Shown here one piece after another: positions 35,096 through 44,230 of a DNA stretch of 57,381 nt. A program made the position numbers and the translations under genes. Location of the stretch: the NCBI GenBank assembly GCA_019509785.1, contig JAEKLQ010000055.1, forward strand, positions 1-57,381, read 5' to 3'. The notes beneath the pieces were generated by a model. That model was given only the letters and a program-made list of their open reading frames with translations, was not told where the DNA came from and ran no database searches. Position 1 is the stretch's first letter, and each line of letters opens with the position of its first letter. This DNA comes from Fibrobacterota bacterium. Its GTDB lineage: Bacteria > Fibrobacterota > Fibrobacteria > UBA11236.

Positions 35096-35163
35096 AAATC
35101 TTCAGACCTGAAAAACGGGCCCTCCGGACGGTAATTTCTCATCCAGACATCGAGGATCGCATT

Positions 35164-35871
35164 ATGGACATCGCGCATTTCTTTTCCGCCCTTCCCGCCG
35201 CCGGCATTTGGGGCGGCGCCCTTTTCCCCGTGGCCGTGGGCCTCGGGAGCTCCTTCACGCATTGCGCGGGCATGTGCGGGCCCATCCACCTGTTCCTGGC
35301 CTCGCGGTCCCCGCAAGGCCGCTCCCCCTGGGCCTACCATGCCGGACGCATCCTGGGTTACGGTATCTTGGGTGTTACGGTAGGCGCCGCCGGCGGAGCG
35401 CTTTCCTCCCTTTCCTCGCAAGGCTTCAAGAATGCGGCGGGCATCGCGCTGGCATTCGCCTATGCCCTGTTCGGGCTCGGGTTATTGGGATGGACGCCGA
35501 AGGGCCTCAACGCCGAGAAATTGCTGGGCCGCCTCTTCCCGGCCCGCATGTTCCGCGGCTTGTCGGCGCGCGGCGGAGGCAGGACCGCGCTTTTCTCCGC
35601 CGGCTTCGCGGCTTGCCTATTGCCTTGCCCCAGCACCCATGCGGTGCTGCTCTGGGGCCTGGGGATGGGGCGGCCCCTCGCGGCGGGAGCGGGGATGATC
35701 GCATTGGGAATATCGACCTTGCCTGTCTTCGGCGTTATGGCACGCGGTTCGCTTTCCATCCCCATGCGCGCCCGCGGATGGTATCGCGGCGGCTTAGGCG
35801 CGGTTTTTCTGGGGCTTTCGGCATGGCGGGTGTACGCGCTCGCCGCCTTAGGCACGGCGGCCTGCCATTAA
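35164..35871 (+). CDS. Sulfite-exporter/UreH-like membrane protein of cbb3 maturation
   Basis: 235 residues with about six membrane helices. The N-terminal motif GLGSSFTHCAGMCGPIHLF (GGHC-GMCGP) is diagnostic of the PF13386 type membrane proteins usually found beside ccoI and ccoS. A second Cys motif, CLLPCPSTHA, lies near residue 160. These proteins are thought to help deliver copper to, or assemble, cbb3 oxidase. It is the first gene of the cbb3 operon and diverges from hemN; 69 bp separate it from the next gene. Transport direction and substrate are unproven. Confidence 0.78.
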   Translation: MDIAHFFSALPAAGIWGGALFPVAVGLGSSFTHCAGMCGPIHLFLASRSPQGRSPWAYHAGRILGYGILGVTVGAAGGALSSLSSQGFKNAAGIALAFAYALFGLGLLGWTPKGLNAEKLLGRLFPARMFRGLSARGGGRTALFSAGFAACLLPCPSTHAVLLWGLGMGRPLAAGAGMIALGISTLPVFGVMARGSLSIPMRARGWYRGGLGAVFLGLSAWRVYALAALGTAACH

Positions 35872-35940
35872 GGCACGGCGACTTGGTTAATAAGGCAAAA
35901 AGGCAAGACGAAAAGACGGATCGGAGAGCAGGAGCAAGGC

Positions 35941-36462
35941 ATGGATAACAAACGGACAATGGAATTCCTCGTCATCGCCGGGATCCTCGGCATCGGGGCG
36001 CCCTGCGCGCTTCTGCTCGGGCATAGCAGCGGCGAGGCCACGGCGGCCATCGCTTATCCCAAGACCCAGGCGGTCGCCACCATCGCGATCGATTACAAAG
36101 CCACGGTCATGGGATCGGATGCCGACGTGGAGCATGGCAAGCAGCTTTTCCAGGCCAACTGCGTGGCCTGCCACGGCCCCAACGCCGACGGCAAAGGCGC
36201 GGCCGCGGCGGCGCTTACCCCGCATCCGCGCGACTTCACCGATCCGAACGCGCGCTGGACGCGTAGCCGCGAGCCCATGGACATCTATAAGACCTTGGCG
36301 GAGGGCAGCCCGGGCACGGCCATGGTCGGCTTCGCGAACAACCTTTCGGTACAAGATCGCTGGGCCTTGGTGCATTACCTGGGCAGCCTGCCCGGCGTGT
36401 CGGGAAAATTCAAACCCATCGATGAAGCCTTGGCCGGCGCCTGGAAGCCGGAGAAGCGCTGA
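35941..36462 (+). CDS. Mono-haem cytochrome c, membrane-anchored, cbb3-associated
   Basis: 173 residues. One N-terminal membrane helix (~8-30) anchors a periplasmic class I cytochrome c domain with one haem site, CVACH (Cys74-His78), and a downstream candidate Met ligand in GTAMVGFANNLS. It ends in TGATG overlap with ccoS. It is placed inside the cbb3 operon, where a di-haem CcoP is normally found; the CcoP encoded at 39070 has only one haem, so this protein may provide the missing electron-transfer haem. It could also be the electron donor to the oxidase. Confidence 0.85.
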   Translation: MDNKRTMEFLVIAGILGIGAPCALLLGHSSGEATAAIAYPKTQAVATIAIDYKATVMGSDADVEHGKQLFQANCVACHGPNADGKGAAAAALTPHPRDFTDPNARWTRSREPMDIYKTLAEGSPGTAMVGFANNLSVQDRWALVHYLGSLPGVSGKFKPIDEALAGAWKPEKR

Positions 36463-36680
36463 TGTCCGTCTTCCTGGTTCTCATCCCCGTATCCCTGACG
36501 TTGGCGATCGCCTTCGTCTTCTTGTGCCTGGCGTCCATCCGCGGCGGCCAGTTCGATGATCTGGAAAGCCCGCGCTGGCGCATCCTTTTCGATGGCGCGC
36601 CCGAATCCGCGCCGTCGGCAGCCCTTCCGCAACCCGCCCAACCCGCCATCCTCGCGAGGAAAATCGATGATCAAGGTTAA
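36462..36680 (+). CDS. ccoS: cbb3 oxidase maturation protein CcoS
   Basis: 72 residues. One N-terminal membrane helix followed by the diagnostic GGQFDDLESPRWRILF (GQFDDLExPxxRIL). CcoS is needed for insertion of cofactors into the cbb3 catalytic subunit. The C-terminal ~25 residues are a Pro/Ala-rich tail. The ATG overlaps the stop of the cytochrome gene, and its 3' end overlaps the ccoNO start by 14 bp. Confidence 0.9.
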   Translation: MSVFLVLIPVSLTLAIAFVFLCLASIRGGQFDDLESPRWRILFDGAPESAPSAALPQPAQPAILARKIDDQG

Positions 36681-38877
36681 GTACGACGATAAGATAGTGC
36701 GCATGTTCCTGCTGGCCTGCCTGGGCTGGGGAGTGATCGGCATGTCGGCCGGGCTCTTGCTGGCGCTCGAGCTATCCAATTGGAAATTCAACTTCGATCC
36801 CCACATCAACTTCGGGCGCTTGCGCCCTTTCCATACCAACGCGGTGATCTTCGCCTTCGGCGGGAACGCCATTTTTTGCGGCGTATATTACTCCACCCAG
36901 CGCCTGCTAAAGGCGCGCATGTTCAGCGACGTGATTTCGCGCATCCACTTCTGGGCCTGGCAACTATTAATCCTGGTGGGAGGCGTAGGCTTCCTGTTCG
37001 GCATCACCCAAGGCAAGGAATACGCCGAGCTGGAATGGTCGGCGGACGTGATCCTGGCGCTCGTATGGGTTCTCTTCGCCGTCAACTTCTTCGGGACCGT
37101 GGCCCGCCGGCGCGTGAAGCATTTGTACGTCGCCCTCTGGTTCTATATCGGCACCATCCTCACCATCGCCGTACTCCACATCGTGAACGGCCTGGCCATC
37201 CCGGTTTCCCTCACCAAGAGCTATCCCCTTTACGCGGGCGTGCAGGACGCGCTGGTGCAATGGTGGTACGGGCATAACGCGGTGGGCTTCTTCCTGACCA
37301 CCCCTTTCCTTGGGATGATGTATTACTTCGTGCCCAAGGCGGCGGACCGGCCCGTATACAGCTACCGGCTTTCGGTCATGCATTTCTGGGCCTTGGTGTT
37401 CCTCTACATCTGGGCCGGCCCCCACCATCTGCATTACACGGCCCTGCCGGATTGGGCCCAGAACCTGGGGATGGTGTTCTCCGTGATGTTGCTGGCGCCC
37501 TCGTGGGGCGGCATGATCAACGGCCTGCTCACCCTGCGCGGGGCCTGGCATAAGCTGCGCACCGATCCCATCCTCAAGTTCTTCGCGGCCGCCATCACCT
37601 TCTACGGCATGTCCACCTTCGAAGGCCCGCTCATGTCGATCAAGTCGGTGAACGCCCTTTCCCATTACACCAACTGGACCATCGGCCACGTCCATTCGGG
37701 GGCCATCGGCTGGGTGGGCCTGATCACCTTCGGCATGATTTATTGGCTGGTGCCCCGCTTGTGGCGCGTTCCCCTGCATAGCTGGGGCCTGGCCAACGTC
37801 CACTTCTGGACCGCCTTTACCGGCATCATGTTCTACGTCGTCTCCATGTGGATCGCCGGCGTCACCGAAGGCCTGATGTGGAAGGAATTCACTTCCGAAG
37901 GGCTTTTGGCCTACCCGAACTTCCTGGAAATCGTGACCAAGATCAATCCGCTGTATTGGATCCGCGCCTTCGGAGGCATGCTTTACCTGGGCGGCCTCCT
38001 CATCATGGTCTATAACGTCATCCGCACCATCCAAGTGGCCCCGGCATTCCGGGACGAGGAAGTGGACGTGCCGGACGCCCCGATCGCCCATGCCCCGGCC
38101 AAGTACCTGCATGCCGTGCTGGAGGGCAACCCCCTGGCCATGTGCGTGCTGACCACCATCGTGATAGCCATCGGCGGCATCGTGGAAATGGTCCCCACCT
38201 TCCTGATCGAATCCAACGTGCCCACCATCACCGCGGTCAAGCCTTATACGCCGCTCGAATTGGAAGGCCGCGACATTTACGTGCGCGAAGGCTGCTACAA
38301 TTGCCATTCCCAGATGGTGCGACCCTTCCGCGATGAGGTGGCCCGCTACGGCGACTATTCCAAGCCCGGCGAATTCGTCTATGACCATCCGTTCCAATGG
38401 GGCAGCCGGCGCACCGGGCCCGATCTCCACCGCGTGGGCGGGAAGTACAACAACATGTGGCATTTGCGCCACCTCGACGATCCGCGCCTGACATCGCCCG
38501 GATCGATCATGCCCTCGTACCGGTTCCTGCTGGACCGGAAGCTCGACCTTTCCCTCACGCCCACCAAGATCAAGGTCATGCGCCAATTGGGCGTACCCTA
38601 TCCCGAATCGATGGTGAAGGATTGCCAGGCCCTCGCGCAAGCGCAGGCCAAGGCCATTTCCGATGATCTCGCCAAGGACGGGGTGACGGGCATGGAAGAC
38701 AAGGATGTCATCGCCTTGATCGCCTACCTGCAGAGGCTCGGCACCGATATCAAATGGCGCGAAGCCGCCGCCCAAGGGCCCGAGGTGGGCGCGGTGACGC
38801 CTGCGCCGACAGATAACGCAGTAACCGCGGGGCCGTCGCAAGTCGCCGGCACCGTCAGCAAAGGAGCCGGACAATGA
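36667..38877 (+). CDS. ccoNO: cbb3-type cytochrome c oxidase, fused CcoN-CcoO subunit
   Basis: 736 residues. Residues ~1-480 are CcoN, the haem-copper catalytic subunit with about 12 helices and the His ligands HTNAV, WYGHNAVGFF, GPHHLHYT and NWTIGHVHSGAIGW. Residues ~495-690 are CcoO, with one helix and a haem c site CYNCHSQMVRP (Cys543). Separate genes are usual in Proteobacteria; the fusion is seen in Bacteroidota and relatives. It reduces O2 to water with high affinity in the inner membrane and pumps protons. The ATG at 36667 has GAGGA upstream. The extra ~50-residue Pro/Ala-rich C-terminus is unusual. Confidence 0.95.
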   Translation: MIKVKYDDKIVRMFLLACLGWGVIGMSAGLLLALELSNWKFNFDPHINFGRLRPFHTNAVIFAFGGNAIFCGVYYSTQRLLKARMFSDVISRIHFWAWQLLILVGGVGFLFGITQGKEYAELEWSADVILALVWVLFAVNFFGTVARRRVKHLYVALWFYIGTILTIAVLHIVNGLAIPVSLTKSYPLYAGVQDALVQWWYGHNAVGFFLTTPFLGMMYYFVPKAADRPVYSYRLSVMHFWALVFLYIWAGPHHLHYTALPDWAQNLGMVFSVMLLAPSWGGMINGLLTLRGAWHKLRTDPILKFFAAAITFYGMSTFEGPLMSIKSVNALSHYTNWTIGHVHSGAIGWVGLITFGMIYWLVPRLWRVPLHSWGLANVHFWTAFTGIMFYVVSMWIAGVTEGLMWKEFTSEGLLAYPNFLEIVTKINPLYWIRAFGGMLYLGGLLIMVYNVIRTIQVAPAFRDEEVDVPDAPIAHAPAKYLHAVLEGNPLAMCVLTTIVIAIGGIVEMVPTFLIESNVPTITAVKPYTPLELEGRDIYVREGCYNCHSQMVRPFRDEVARYGDYSKPGEFVYDHPFQWGSRRTGPDLHRVGGKYNNMWHLRHLDDPRLTSPGSIMPSYRFLLDRKLDLSLTPTKIKVMRQLGVPYPESMVKDCQALAQAQAKAISDDLAKDGVTGMEDKDVIALIAYLQRLGTDIKWREAAAQGPEVGAVTPAPTDNAVTAGPSQVAGTVSKGAGQ

Positions 38878-39068
38878 TCCGCCAAGTCATGGAAGGGGCC
38901 GGGCTCACGCTCTGGCCCATCCTCTCTTTCATCATCTTCCTCACTTCCTGCGGATTGATGCTGCTTTGGTTGTACCGCCCCGGCTCGACCCCGATTTATG
39001 GTCGCATGGCCCGCATGGCCCTGGAGAACGATGACGCGAAACACGCCGGCGAAGGCGAGGAGGGGTAG
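38874..39068 (+). CDS. ccoQ: CcoQ-like small subunit of cbb3 oxidase
   Basis: 64 residues. One membrane helix (LWPILSFIIFLTSCGLMLLW) followed by a short charged tail, as in CcoQ/FixQ, which stabilises the CcoN-CcoP complex. The start overlaps the ccoNO stop (ATGA), and ccoP follows one base after its stop. Sequence conservation of CcoQ is low, so the call rests on size, topology and position. Confidence 0.75.
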   Translation: MIRQVMEGAGLTLWPILSFIIFLTSCGLMLLWLYRPGSTPIYGRMARMALENDDAKHAGEGEEG

Positions 39069-39069
39069 C

Positions 39070-39663
39070 ATGGAAGAGAAAGATCAACTCCTGGAAACGC
39101 ACCAGGACAACGATGGCATCCGCGAATACGACAACCCGCTCCCGGGCTGGTTCCTGTACATGTTCTACGGTTGCATCCTTTTCGCGGGACTCTACTTCCC
39201 GTACCGCCTCGGTTACGGAGCTGCCTTGTCCGAAGCCGGGGGCGTGGGCCAGAACCTCAGCGCCAGCGGCGGGGACTACCTGGCCGCGGTCCGCATGGAA
39301 GAGGAAGCGCATCATTCCCGTCCCGTCACGGAGGTGAGCAAGGATGAGTTGCTGGAGTTCATGAAGGCGCCGGGGTCCATCTCGGGCGGCGAGGCGGTAT
39401 TCAAGGCCAATTGCGTGGCCTGCCACGGCGATCAAGGCCAAGGCATCGTAGGCCCCAATCTCACCGACAACTTCTGGTTGCACGGCGGCAGCCCGGAATT
39501 GATCCTGGCCTCGGTCACCCACGGTTATCCGGACAAGGGCATGCCCGCCTGGAAGAACGTGCTCGGGGCCGAGAAGGTACGGCTGGCGGCCGCCTATGTC
39601 CTGACCCTGCGCGGCCGCAACGTCGCCAATCCCAAAGCGCCTCAAGGAGTCCAAGAGCAGTGA
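39070..39663 (+). CDS. ccoP: cbb3 oxidase subunit CcoP (mono-haem)
   Basis: 197 residues. The N-terminal segment DGIREYDNPLPGWFLYMFYG is the CcoP signature (DGIxEYDNPLPxWW). One membrane helix follows, then a single cytochrome c domain with CVACH (Cys115). Typical CcoP is ~290 residues with two haems, so one domain is missing here. The ATG at 39070 sits one base after the ccoQ stop, and its 3' end overlaps ccoG (GTGA). The separate cytochrome at 35941 may supply the second haem. Confidence 0.9.
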   Translation: MEEKDQLLETHQDNDGIREYDNPLPGWFLYMFYGCILFAGLYFPYRLGYGAALSEAGGVGQNLSASGGDYLAAVRMEEEAHHSRPVTEVSKDELLEFMKAPGSISGGEAVFKANCVACHGDQGQGIVGPNLTDNFWLHGGSPELILASVTHGYPDKGMPAWKNVLGAEKVRLAAAYVLTLRGRNVANPKAPQGVQEQ

Positions 39664-41087
39664 TCACTCCCGCGCCATCGGGTCCGAAAGACCCGAAACC
39701 CACCAAGTCCGGCTACCGGATAGGGGAAATGCAAGGCACCATCTCGGCCGAAGGCGGTCGGGTGTGGATTTATCCCCGCGAGGTGAAAGGGCGCTTTATC
39801 CGCGCCCGGCGGGCCCTGGCGTGGGTCCTTTTGGCGGTCTACCTCGGGGTGCCTTGGATCCATTGGCGCGGCGAACCTCTCTTCGAGATCGACTGGTTCG
39901 GCCGCAGGCTCATGCTGCTGGGCCATTACTTCTGGCCCAAGGATATCCCGCTCTTCCTGCCCGGCATCCTCGCTATGCTGTTGATCGCGGTCGGGACCAC
40001 CGCCCGCTTCGGCCGCTTATGGTGCGGTTGGGCCTGCCCCCAGACGGTGTTCCTGCAATTCCTGTTCGGGCCCATCGAGCGCCTTATCGAAGGCAAGGCC
40101 TCGGTCCGCAAGAAGCGGGACGCGAACGGCATCAGTTTCGATCTGGTATGGCGTAAGGCCATGAAGTTGGGAATCTTCCTGGGGATTTCCTGGTGGGTGG
40201 CCAATACCGCCTTGGCTTACTTCTGGGGCATGGACAGCCTCATGTGGGCCATCCGGCATCCTTCCGCGGCCAATTTCCCGGGGTTGACCCTGGTATTGGC
40301 CTTCACGGCCGCCTTCTTCTACGTGTTCACCTACTTCAAAGAGCAGGCTTGCATCATACTCTGCCCTTACGCCCGCTTCCAATCGGTGCTGTTCGACGAG
40401 AGCACATCCACCATCGCCTACGACGAAAAGCGCGGAGAGCCGCGCGGAAAGGGGCCGCAAGGCATACGGGACGGCCTAGGCGATTGCACCGATTGCCGTC
40501 AGTGCGTGCTGGTCTGTCCCACCGGCATCGACATCCGCCAAGGAAGCCAATTGGAATGCATCGGTTGCGCGCGCTGCATCGACGCCTGCGATCAGACCAT
40601 GGCGGCCTGGAAAAAGCCCGCCGGCCTGGTCCGCTACGCTTCCTTGAACCAGTTGCAAGGCAAGCCCACCGGAGCCCACCTGCGCCTGGTCGCCTATGGC
40701 GGATTGTCCTTGTTGATGGGGACGGTATGCCTGCTCCTGCTGGCCCACCGGCCCGCCATCGCCGCCGATCTGGTCCGCCGGGGCCAATCGCCTTACGAAA
40801 AGGCCGCCGCCGATTCGGTCCGCAACATCTACACCCTGTTCTTGCGCAACAACGGTTCGCAGCGCCGCGTCGTGCGCATCGGCTGGGACGGGGCGGTCCC
40901 GGGGACCACCAATTGGGATGGTCGTGAATTCGCCATCGCCGGGGGAGCGACCGCGACCATCCCCATCGACATCACCGTGCCCATTTCCGCCTTCAATCGC
41001 GGCCGCAAGGACGCCGTGCTGGCGTTGCGCGGCGAAGGCCTGGACCAAGCCATACCCGTGGGGCTGGCCGGCCCTTGGGGCCGCTGA
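39660..41087 (+). CDS. ccoG: cbb3 oxidase accessory polyferredoxin CcoG
   Basis: 475 residues from the GTG at 39660, which overlaps the ccoP stop and has GGAG upstream. Membrane helices carry CGWACPQTVFLQF, the CcoG/RdxA signature. Two 4Fe-4S motifs follow: CTDCRQCVLVCPTGIDI and CIGCARCIDACD. The C-terminal ~120 residues form an Ig-like periplasmic domain. CcoG is thought to reduce Cu(II) to Cu(I) for delivery to the cbb3 active site. All expected Cys are present. Confidence 0.92.
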   Translation: MITPAPSGPKDPKPTKSGYRIGEMQGTISAEGGRVWIYPREVKGRFIRARRALAWVLLAVYLGVPWIHWRGEPLFEIDWFGRRLMLLGHYFWPKDIPLFLPGILAMLLIAVGTTARFGRLWCGWACPQTVFLQFLFGPIERLIEGKASVRKKRDANGISFDLVWRKAMKLGIFLGISWWVANTALAYFWGMDSLMWAIRHPSAANFPGLTLVLAFTAAFFYVFTYFKEQACIILCPYARFQSVLFDESTSTIAYDEKRGEPRGKGPQGIRDGLGDCTDCRQCVLVCPTGIDIRQGSQLECIGCARCIDACDQTMAAWKKPAGLVRYASLNQLQGKPTGAHLRLVAYGGLSLLMGTVCLLLLAHRPAIAADLVRRGQSPYEKAAADSVRNIYTLFLRNNGSQRRVVRIGWDGAVPGTTNWDGREFAIAGGATATIPIDITVPISAFNRGRKDAVLALRGEGLDQAIPVGLAGPWGR

Positions 41088-41097
41088 AAGGATCATC

Positions 41098-41574
41098 ATG
41101 ACGACCACCGCCATCCCTCCGGCTTCCTCCCGAGGCATGCCCGCATGGATGATCGTCCTCGCCCTTTTCATGGTCGTGGTCGGGATCGCCAACGGGATTT
41201 TCGTCTGGCTCTCGAACGGCCGCCACGATCTGGTCCGCGACGACTATTACGCCGCCGGCCTCAAGCAAGACAGCGTCATCGCGCTCAACTCCGGGAATAC
41301 CCCGGTTAATTTCCATCGCGAAGGGGCCGATTGGAAGTTGGAAAACGCCGCCGGCCCGGCGCCCGCTACCGGTTGCCGCTTGCGCCTCTACCGGCCCGAC
41401 GACGTCAGCGCCGATCGCGAAGTCCGTTTGCAGCGCGTTCCCGCGGAGGCCGGTCGGGAAGCCTGGAAGGTCGCCGCCCCGGCCCTGCGCCGCGGCCGTT
41501 GGATCGCCACCGTGGTATGGGATCGCGATGGCGTGGACGTGCGCGAAGTCTCCCTGAATCTGACGGAAGGCTGA
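41098..41574 (+). CDS. ccoH: FixH/CcoH family protein
   Basis: 158 residues. One membrane helix (MPAWMIVLALFMVVVGIANG) followed by DLVRDDYYAAGLKQD, matching FixH (DLVxDDYYxxGLxxN). The rest is a periplasmic beta domain. FixH/CcoH helps assemble or stabilise cbb3 oxidase. AAAGGA precedes the ATG at 41098, 10 bp after ccoG, and ccoI begins one base after its stop. Confidence 0.88.
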   Translation: MTTTAIPPASSRGMPAWMIVLALFMVVVGIANGIFVWLSNGRHDLVRDDYYAAGLKQDSVIALNSGNTPVNFHREGADWKLENAAGPAPATGCRLRLYRPDDVSADREVRLQRVPAEAGREAWKVAAPALRRGRWIATVVWDRDGVDVREVSLNLTEG

Positions 41575-41575
41575 T

Positions 41576-44122
41576 ATGGCGTCCCCGGCCACGACCCCGT
41601 TCGGGGGCCAGCGGCCGGACGAGGCCCCGTCCGGGTTACCGACGGCGGCCGCCGGCCCTAATCCCGGCTTCGCGAACAAAGGCGCTTGCGCCCATTGCGG
41701 CCAAATCCTGCTGCGGACCGATCTCGTTGGCCCGGAAGGCGAAGCCTTCTGCTGCGAGGGCTGCCGCGAAGTGAACGCCATCCTCGCCGCCGAACGCTGG
41801 GCGCCTTACCGGGAGCTGATGGGCCAGGGCGGGAAGCGCGCCCCGCGCGCCTGGATCGGGGAAGCCTACCGTACGCGCTTGGACGCCTTGGACGATCCCG
41901 TTCTGCTGGCGGGCTTGGGACGCTGGGAAGGGCGCAAGCATGCGGTGAATTTGCGCGCGCGCGACGTCACCTGCGCCGGCTGCGGCTTCCTGGTCGAGGC
42001 CCTGCTGCGCGAAAGCCCGGGCGTGGCCGCCTACGAAGTCGATTTCCTGCATGGCGAAGCCTACCTCGAATACGATGCGGACCAAACCTCTTTGCGCGCC
42101 CTGCTGGAAGGCTTGGCCCGTTTCGGCTATCGCCTGGAGCCGGTGGACGGGGAAAGCGAAGCCAAGCCGAAGCCCGATCGTTCGCTCTTGTACCGCATCG
42201 CCGTTTCGGCGTTCTGCTTCATGAACTCGATGGCCTTCGCGGCGGCGGTATATGCCGGCCTGCCGCGCGGAATGGCCCCGGGCTGGATCCGCGCCTTCGG
42301 CTGGGCCGGCTTCGCGGTGGCATTGCCGGCCGTAGCCTATGGCGCGCAACCCTTCTACCAAGGGGCTTGGCGCGCCTGGCGGGCGCGTCGTTTTAACGTG
42401 GATGTTACCGTAACACTGGGAATACTGACCGCCTTTGCGGCCTCGGCCCATGCCGCCTGGACCGGGCGCGGGGGCAACTTCTCCGATTCCCTGGCCGGCC
42501 TCGTCTTCTTCCTGTTGGCCGGGCGCTGGGCGGTCCGCCGCTTCGAGGCCGGACTGGCCCTGGAAGGCCGTTGGTTCGAGCGCCTCGCTCCCGGTTACGT
42601 CACCGTGCGCCGCGGAGGCGAACCCGTGCGCGTACCGGCCGCGGAGGCCCGCGCGGGCGAAAGCGTCGAAGTCGGGGCGGGCGAATACGCTCCCGTAGAC
42701 GGAATTCTCGCCGCCGACGAGGCCTGGATGGACACGAGCCTTTTGACGGGCGAAAGCCGGGCCCGGCGCATATGCCGCGGCGAACGCGTCCTGGCCGGCT
42801 ACCTGAATTTGAAAGGCCGCACCGTGTTACTGCTGACGGCTCCGGGCGGGCAGACGCGCATCGCCGGGTTGCGCCGCGATCTCGCCGCCCTTTCCGCCGG
42901 CCGCGGAGCCGTACCCGACGGCTCGGGAGCGGTCGCCAAGCGCTTCACTTGGGCCGTCGCCGCCTGCGCCCTGGCCGCCTTCTGCCTGCACTGGCGATCC
43001 GGCCCGCCCGCCGCCCTGGAGTCCGCCGCCAGCGTGTTCATCGTTTCCTGCGCATGCGCCCTGGCCCTCGCCGTGCCCATCAACCGCGGACTGGGGCTCA
43101 AGCGCGCCCGCGCCTTGGGCTTCCACTTCCGCGCCCAGGCCGCCCTGGAAGCCTTGCGCGGCGTCGGCTGCGTCCTTTTCGATAAGACCGGCACCCTGAC
43201 GTTCACCCGCCGCACCGTGGCCGGCTGGGATTGGCTGGGCGCTTGGAAGGACGATGCCTCGTTGCAAGAGGCCGCCCTACTGTGCGTGCGCGCCGCGACC
43301 GCCGGCTCCTTGCATCCCGTGAGCCTGTCGGTGCAGGCGGCCCTGGAAATAATGCCCATGGACGGCTTGCGGGCGCTCTCCGCGCGCGAGCTCGCGCATT
43401 TCGGCGTGGTCGCCCGCGTGCCCGGTCCCGACGGCCGCGAGCGCGAAGTGTGCCTTTGCAAATACGGAGCCTGGAACGAGGCCGGCCCCTTCGCGGAACA
43501 CGGTTATCCCGCACCCGCTTCGCCCCTGCCCGCCGCCGACGCCTGCGTTCTCATCGACGGGACCTTGGCCGCCCTGATCCGCTTCACCGAGGAAATCAAG
43601 CCGGAAGCCGCCCGCCTGATTGCGGCCCTGAAAGCAAGGGGCCTGGCGGTGGCCCTGCTCTCCGGGGACAATCCGGACAAGGTGCGCGCCTTCGCAGAGG
43701 CTTGCGGGATCGGGGAATGGCGGGCTTCGCTGGCCCCCGAGGCCAAGCGCGCGGCGGCGCAGGAGTACCGCCGGCGTTACGGGCGTTCGCTCTCGGTGGG
43801 CGACGGCTTCAACGACAGCCTTTTGTTCGGCTCCAGCGATTTGGCCATGGCCGTGGCCGGCGGGGCCGCCGATCGCCTGCCGGGGGTCGATATCCTCTCG
43901 ACCGGGGATCGCCCCATGGCTTTGGCCTCCCTCTTCGCCCTCTCGGATGGCGTGGCCCGCGGCGTGCGCCGCGGTTATTGGGCGTCCGGCCTCTACAACG
44001 CGGGCGCCATCGCGGCGGCCCTGGCCGGTTGGGTAACGCCGCTCTTCGCCGCCGTGCTGATGCCGATCAGCGGACTTTCCCTGTGCCTAATCGCCTGGCT
44101 CACGATTCCGCGCCGCCCCTGA
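41576..44122 (+). CDS. ccoI: Copper-translocating P-type ATPase CcoI (FixI)
   Basis: 848 residues. The N-terminal Cys-rich segment (CAHCGQ ... FCCEGCREV) is followed by an HMA domain with TCAGC near residue 140, eight membrane helices, TGES, phosphorylation Asp536 in DKTGTLT, a SLHP signature and the hinge GDGFNDSLLF. It exports Cu(I) for cbb3 assembly. The intramembrane metal site, usually CPC, reads Cys492-Ala-Cys (SCACALALAVP), losing the Pro common to almost all P1B pumps. The hinge also lacks the common GDGxNDAPAL ending. It is the last gene of the operon, followed by a bidirectional hairpin. Confidence 0.92.
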   Translation: MASPATTPFGGQRPDEAPSGLPTAAAGPNPGFANKGACAHCGQILLRTDLVGPEGEAFCCEGCREVNAILAAERWAPYRELMGQGGKRAPRAWIGEAYRTRLDALDDPVLLAGLGRWEGRKHAVNLRARDVTCAGCGFLVEALLRESPGVAAYEVDFLHGEAYLEYDADQTSLRALLEGLARFGYRLEPVDGESEAKPKPDRSLLYRIAVSAFCFMNSMAFAAAVYAGLPRGMAPGWIRAFGWAGFAVALPAVAYGAQPFYQGAWRAWRARRFNVDVTVTLGILTAFAASAHAAWTGRGGNFSDSLAGLVFFLLAGRWAVRRFEAGLALEGRWFERLAPGYVTVRRGGEPVRVPAAEARAGESVEVGAGEYAPVDGILAADEAWMDTSLLTGESRARRICRGERVLAGYLNLKGRTVLLLTAPGGQTRIAGLRRDLAALSAGRGAVPDGSGAVAKRFTWAVAACALAAFCLHWRSGPPAALESAASVFIVSCACALALAVPINRGLGLKRARALGFHFRAQAALEALRGVGCVLFDKTGTLTFTRRTVAGWDWLGAWKDDASLQEAALLCVRAATAGSLHPVSLSVQAALEIMPMDGLRALSARELAHFGVVARVPGPDGREREVCLCKYGAWNEAGPFAEHGYPAPASPLPAADACVLIDGTLAALIRFTEEIKPEAARLIAALKARGLAVALLSGDNPDKVRAFAEACGIGEWRASLAPEAKRAAAQEYRRRYGRSLSVGDGFNDSLLFGSSDLAMAVAGGAADRLPGVDILSTGDRPMALASLFALSDGVARGVRRGYWASGLYNAGAIAAALAGWVTPLFAAVLMPISGLSLCLIAWLTIPRRP

Positions 44123-44139
44123 AAACCCGGCCCCAAAAG

Positions 44140-44178
44140 AAAAGACCCGCGTCCGCTCGCGGCGAACACGGGTCTTTT
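44140..44178. terminator. Bidirectional terminator between ccoI and the sugar dehydrogenase gene
   Basis: Thirteen-base arms (AAAAGACCCGCGT and ACACGGGTCTTTT, one mismatch) around a GC-rich loop, with T-runs on both strands, placed 17 bases after ccoI between convergent genes. Confidence 0.85.
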
Positions 44179-44230
44179 CCATAACGCGCGGAAGGATTCA
44201 TTCCCTTCCGCGGAAAAAGCCGAATCCGGC

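Noticed and set aside
36967-38874. 635-codon open frame on the minus strand over ccoNO
   Set aside because: Composition is shadow-like (His, Gly, Asp-rich) and it lies fully inside the conserved cbb3 catalytic gene.
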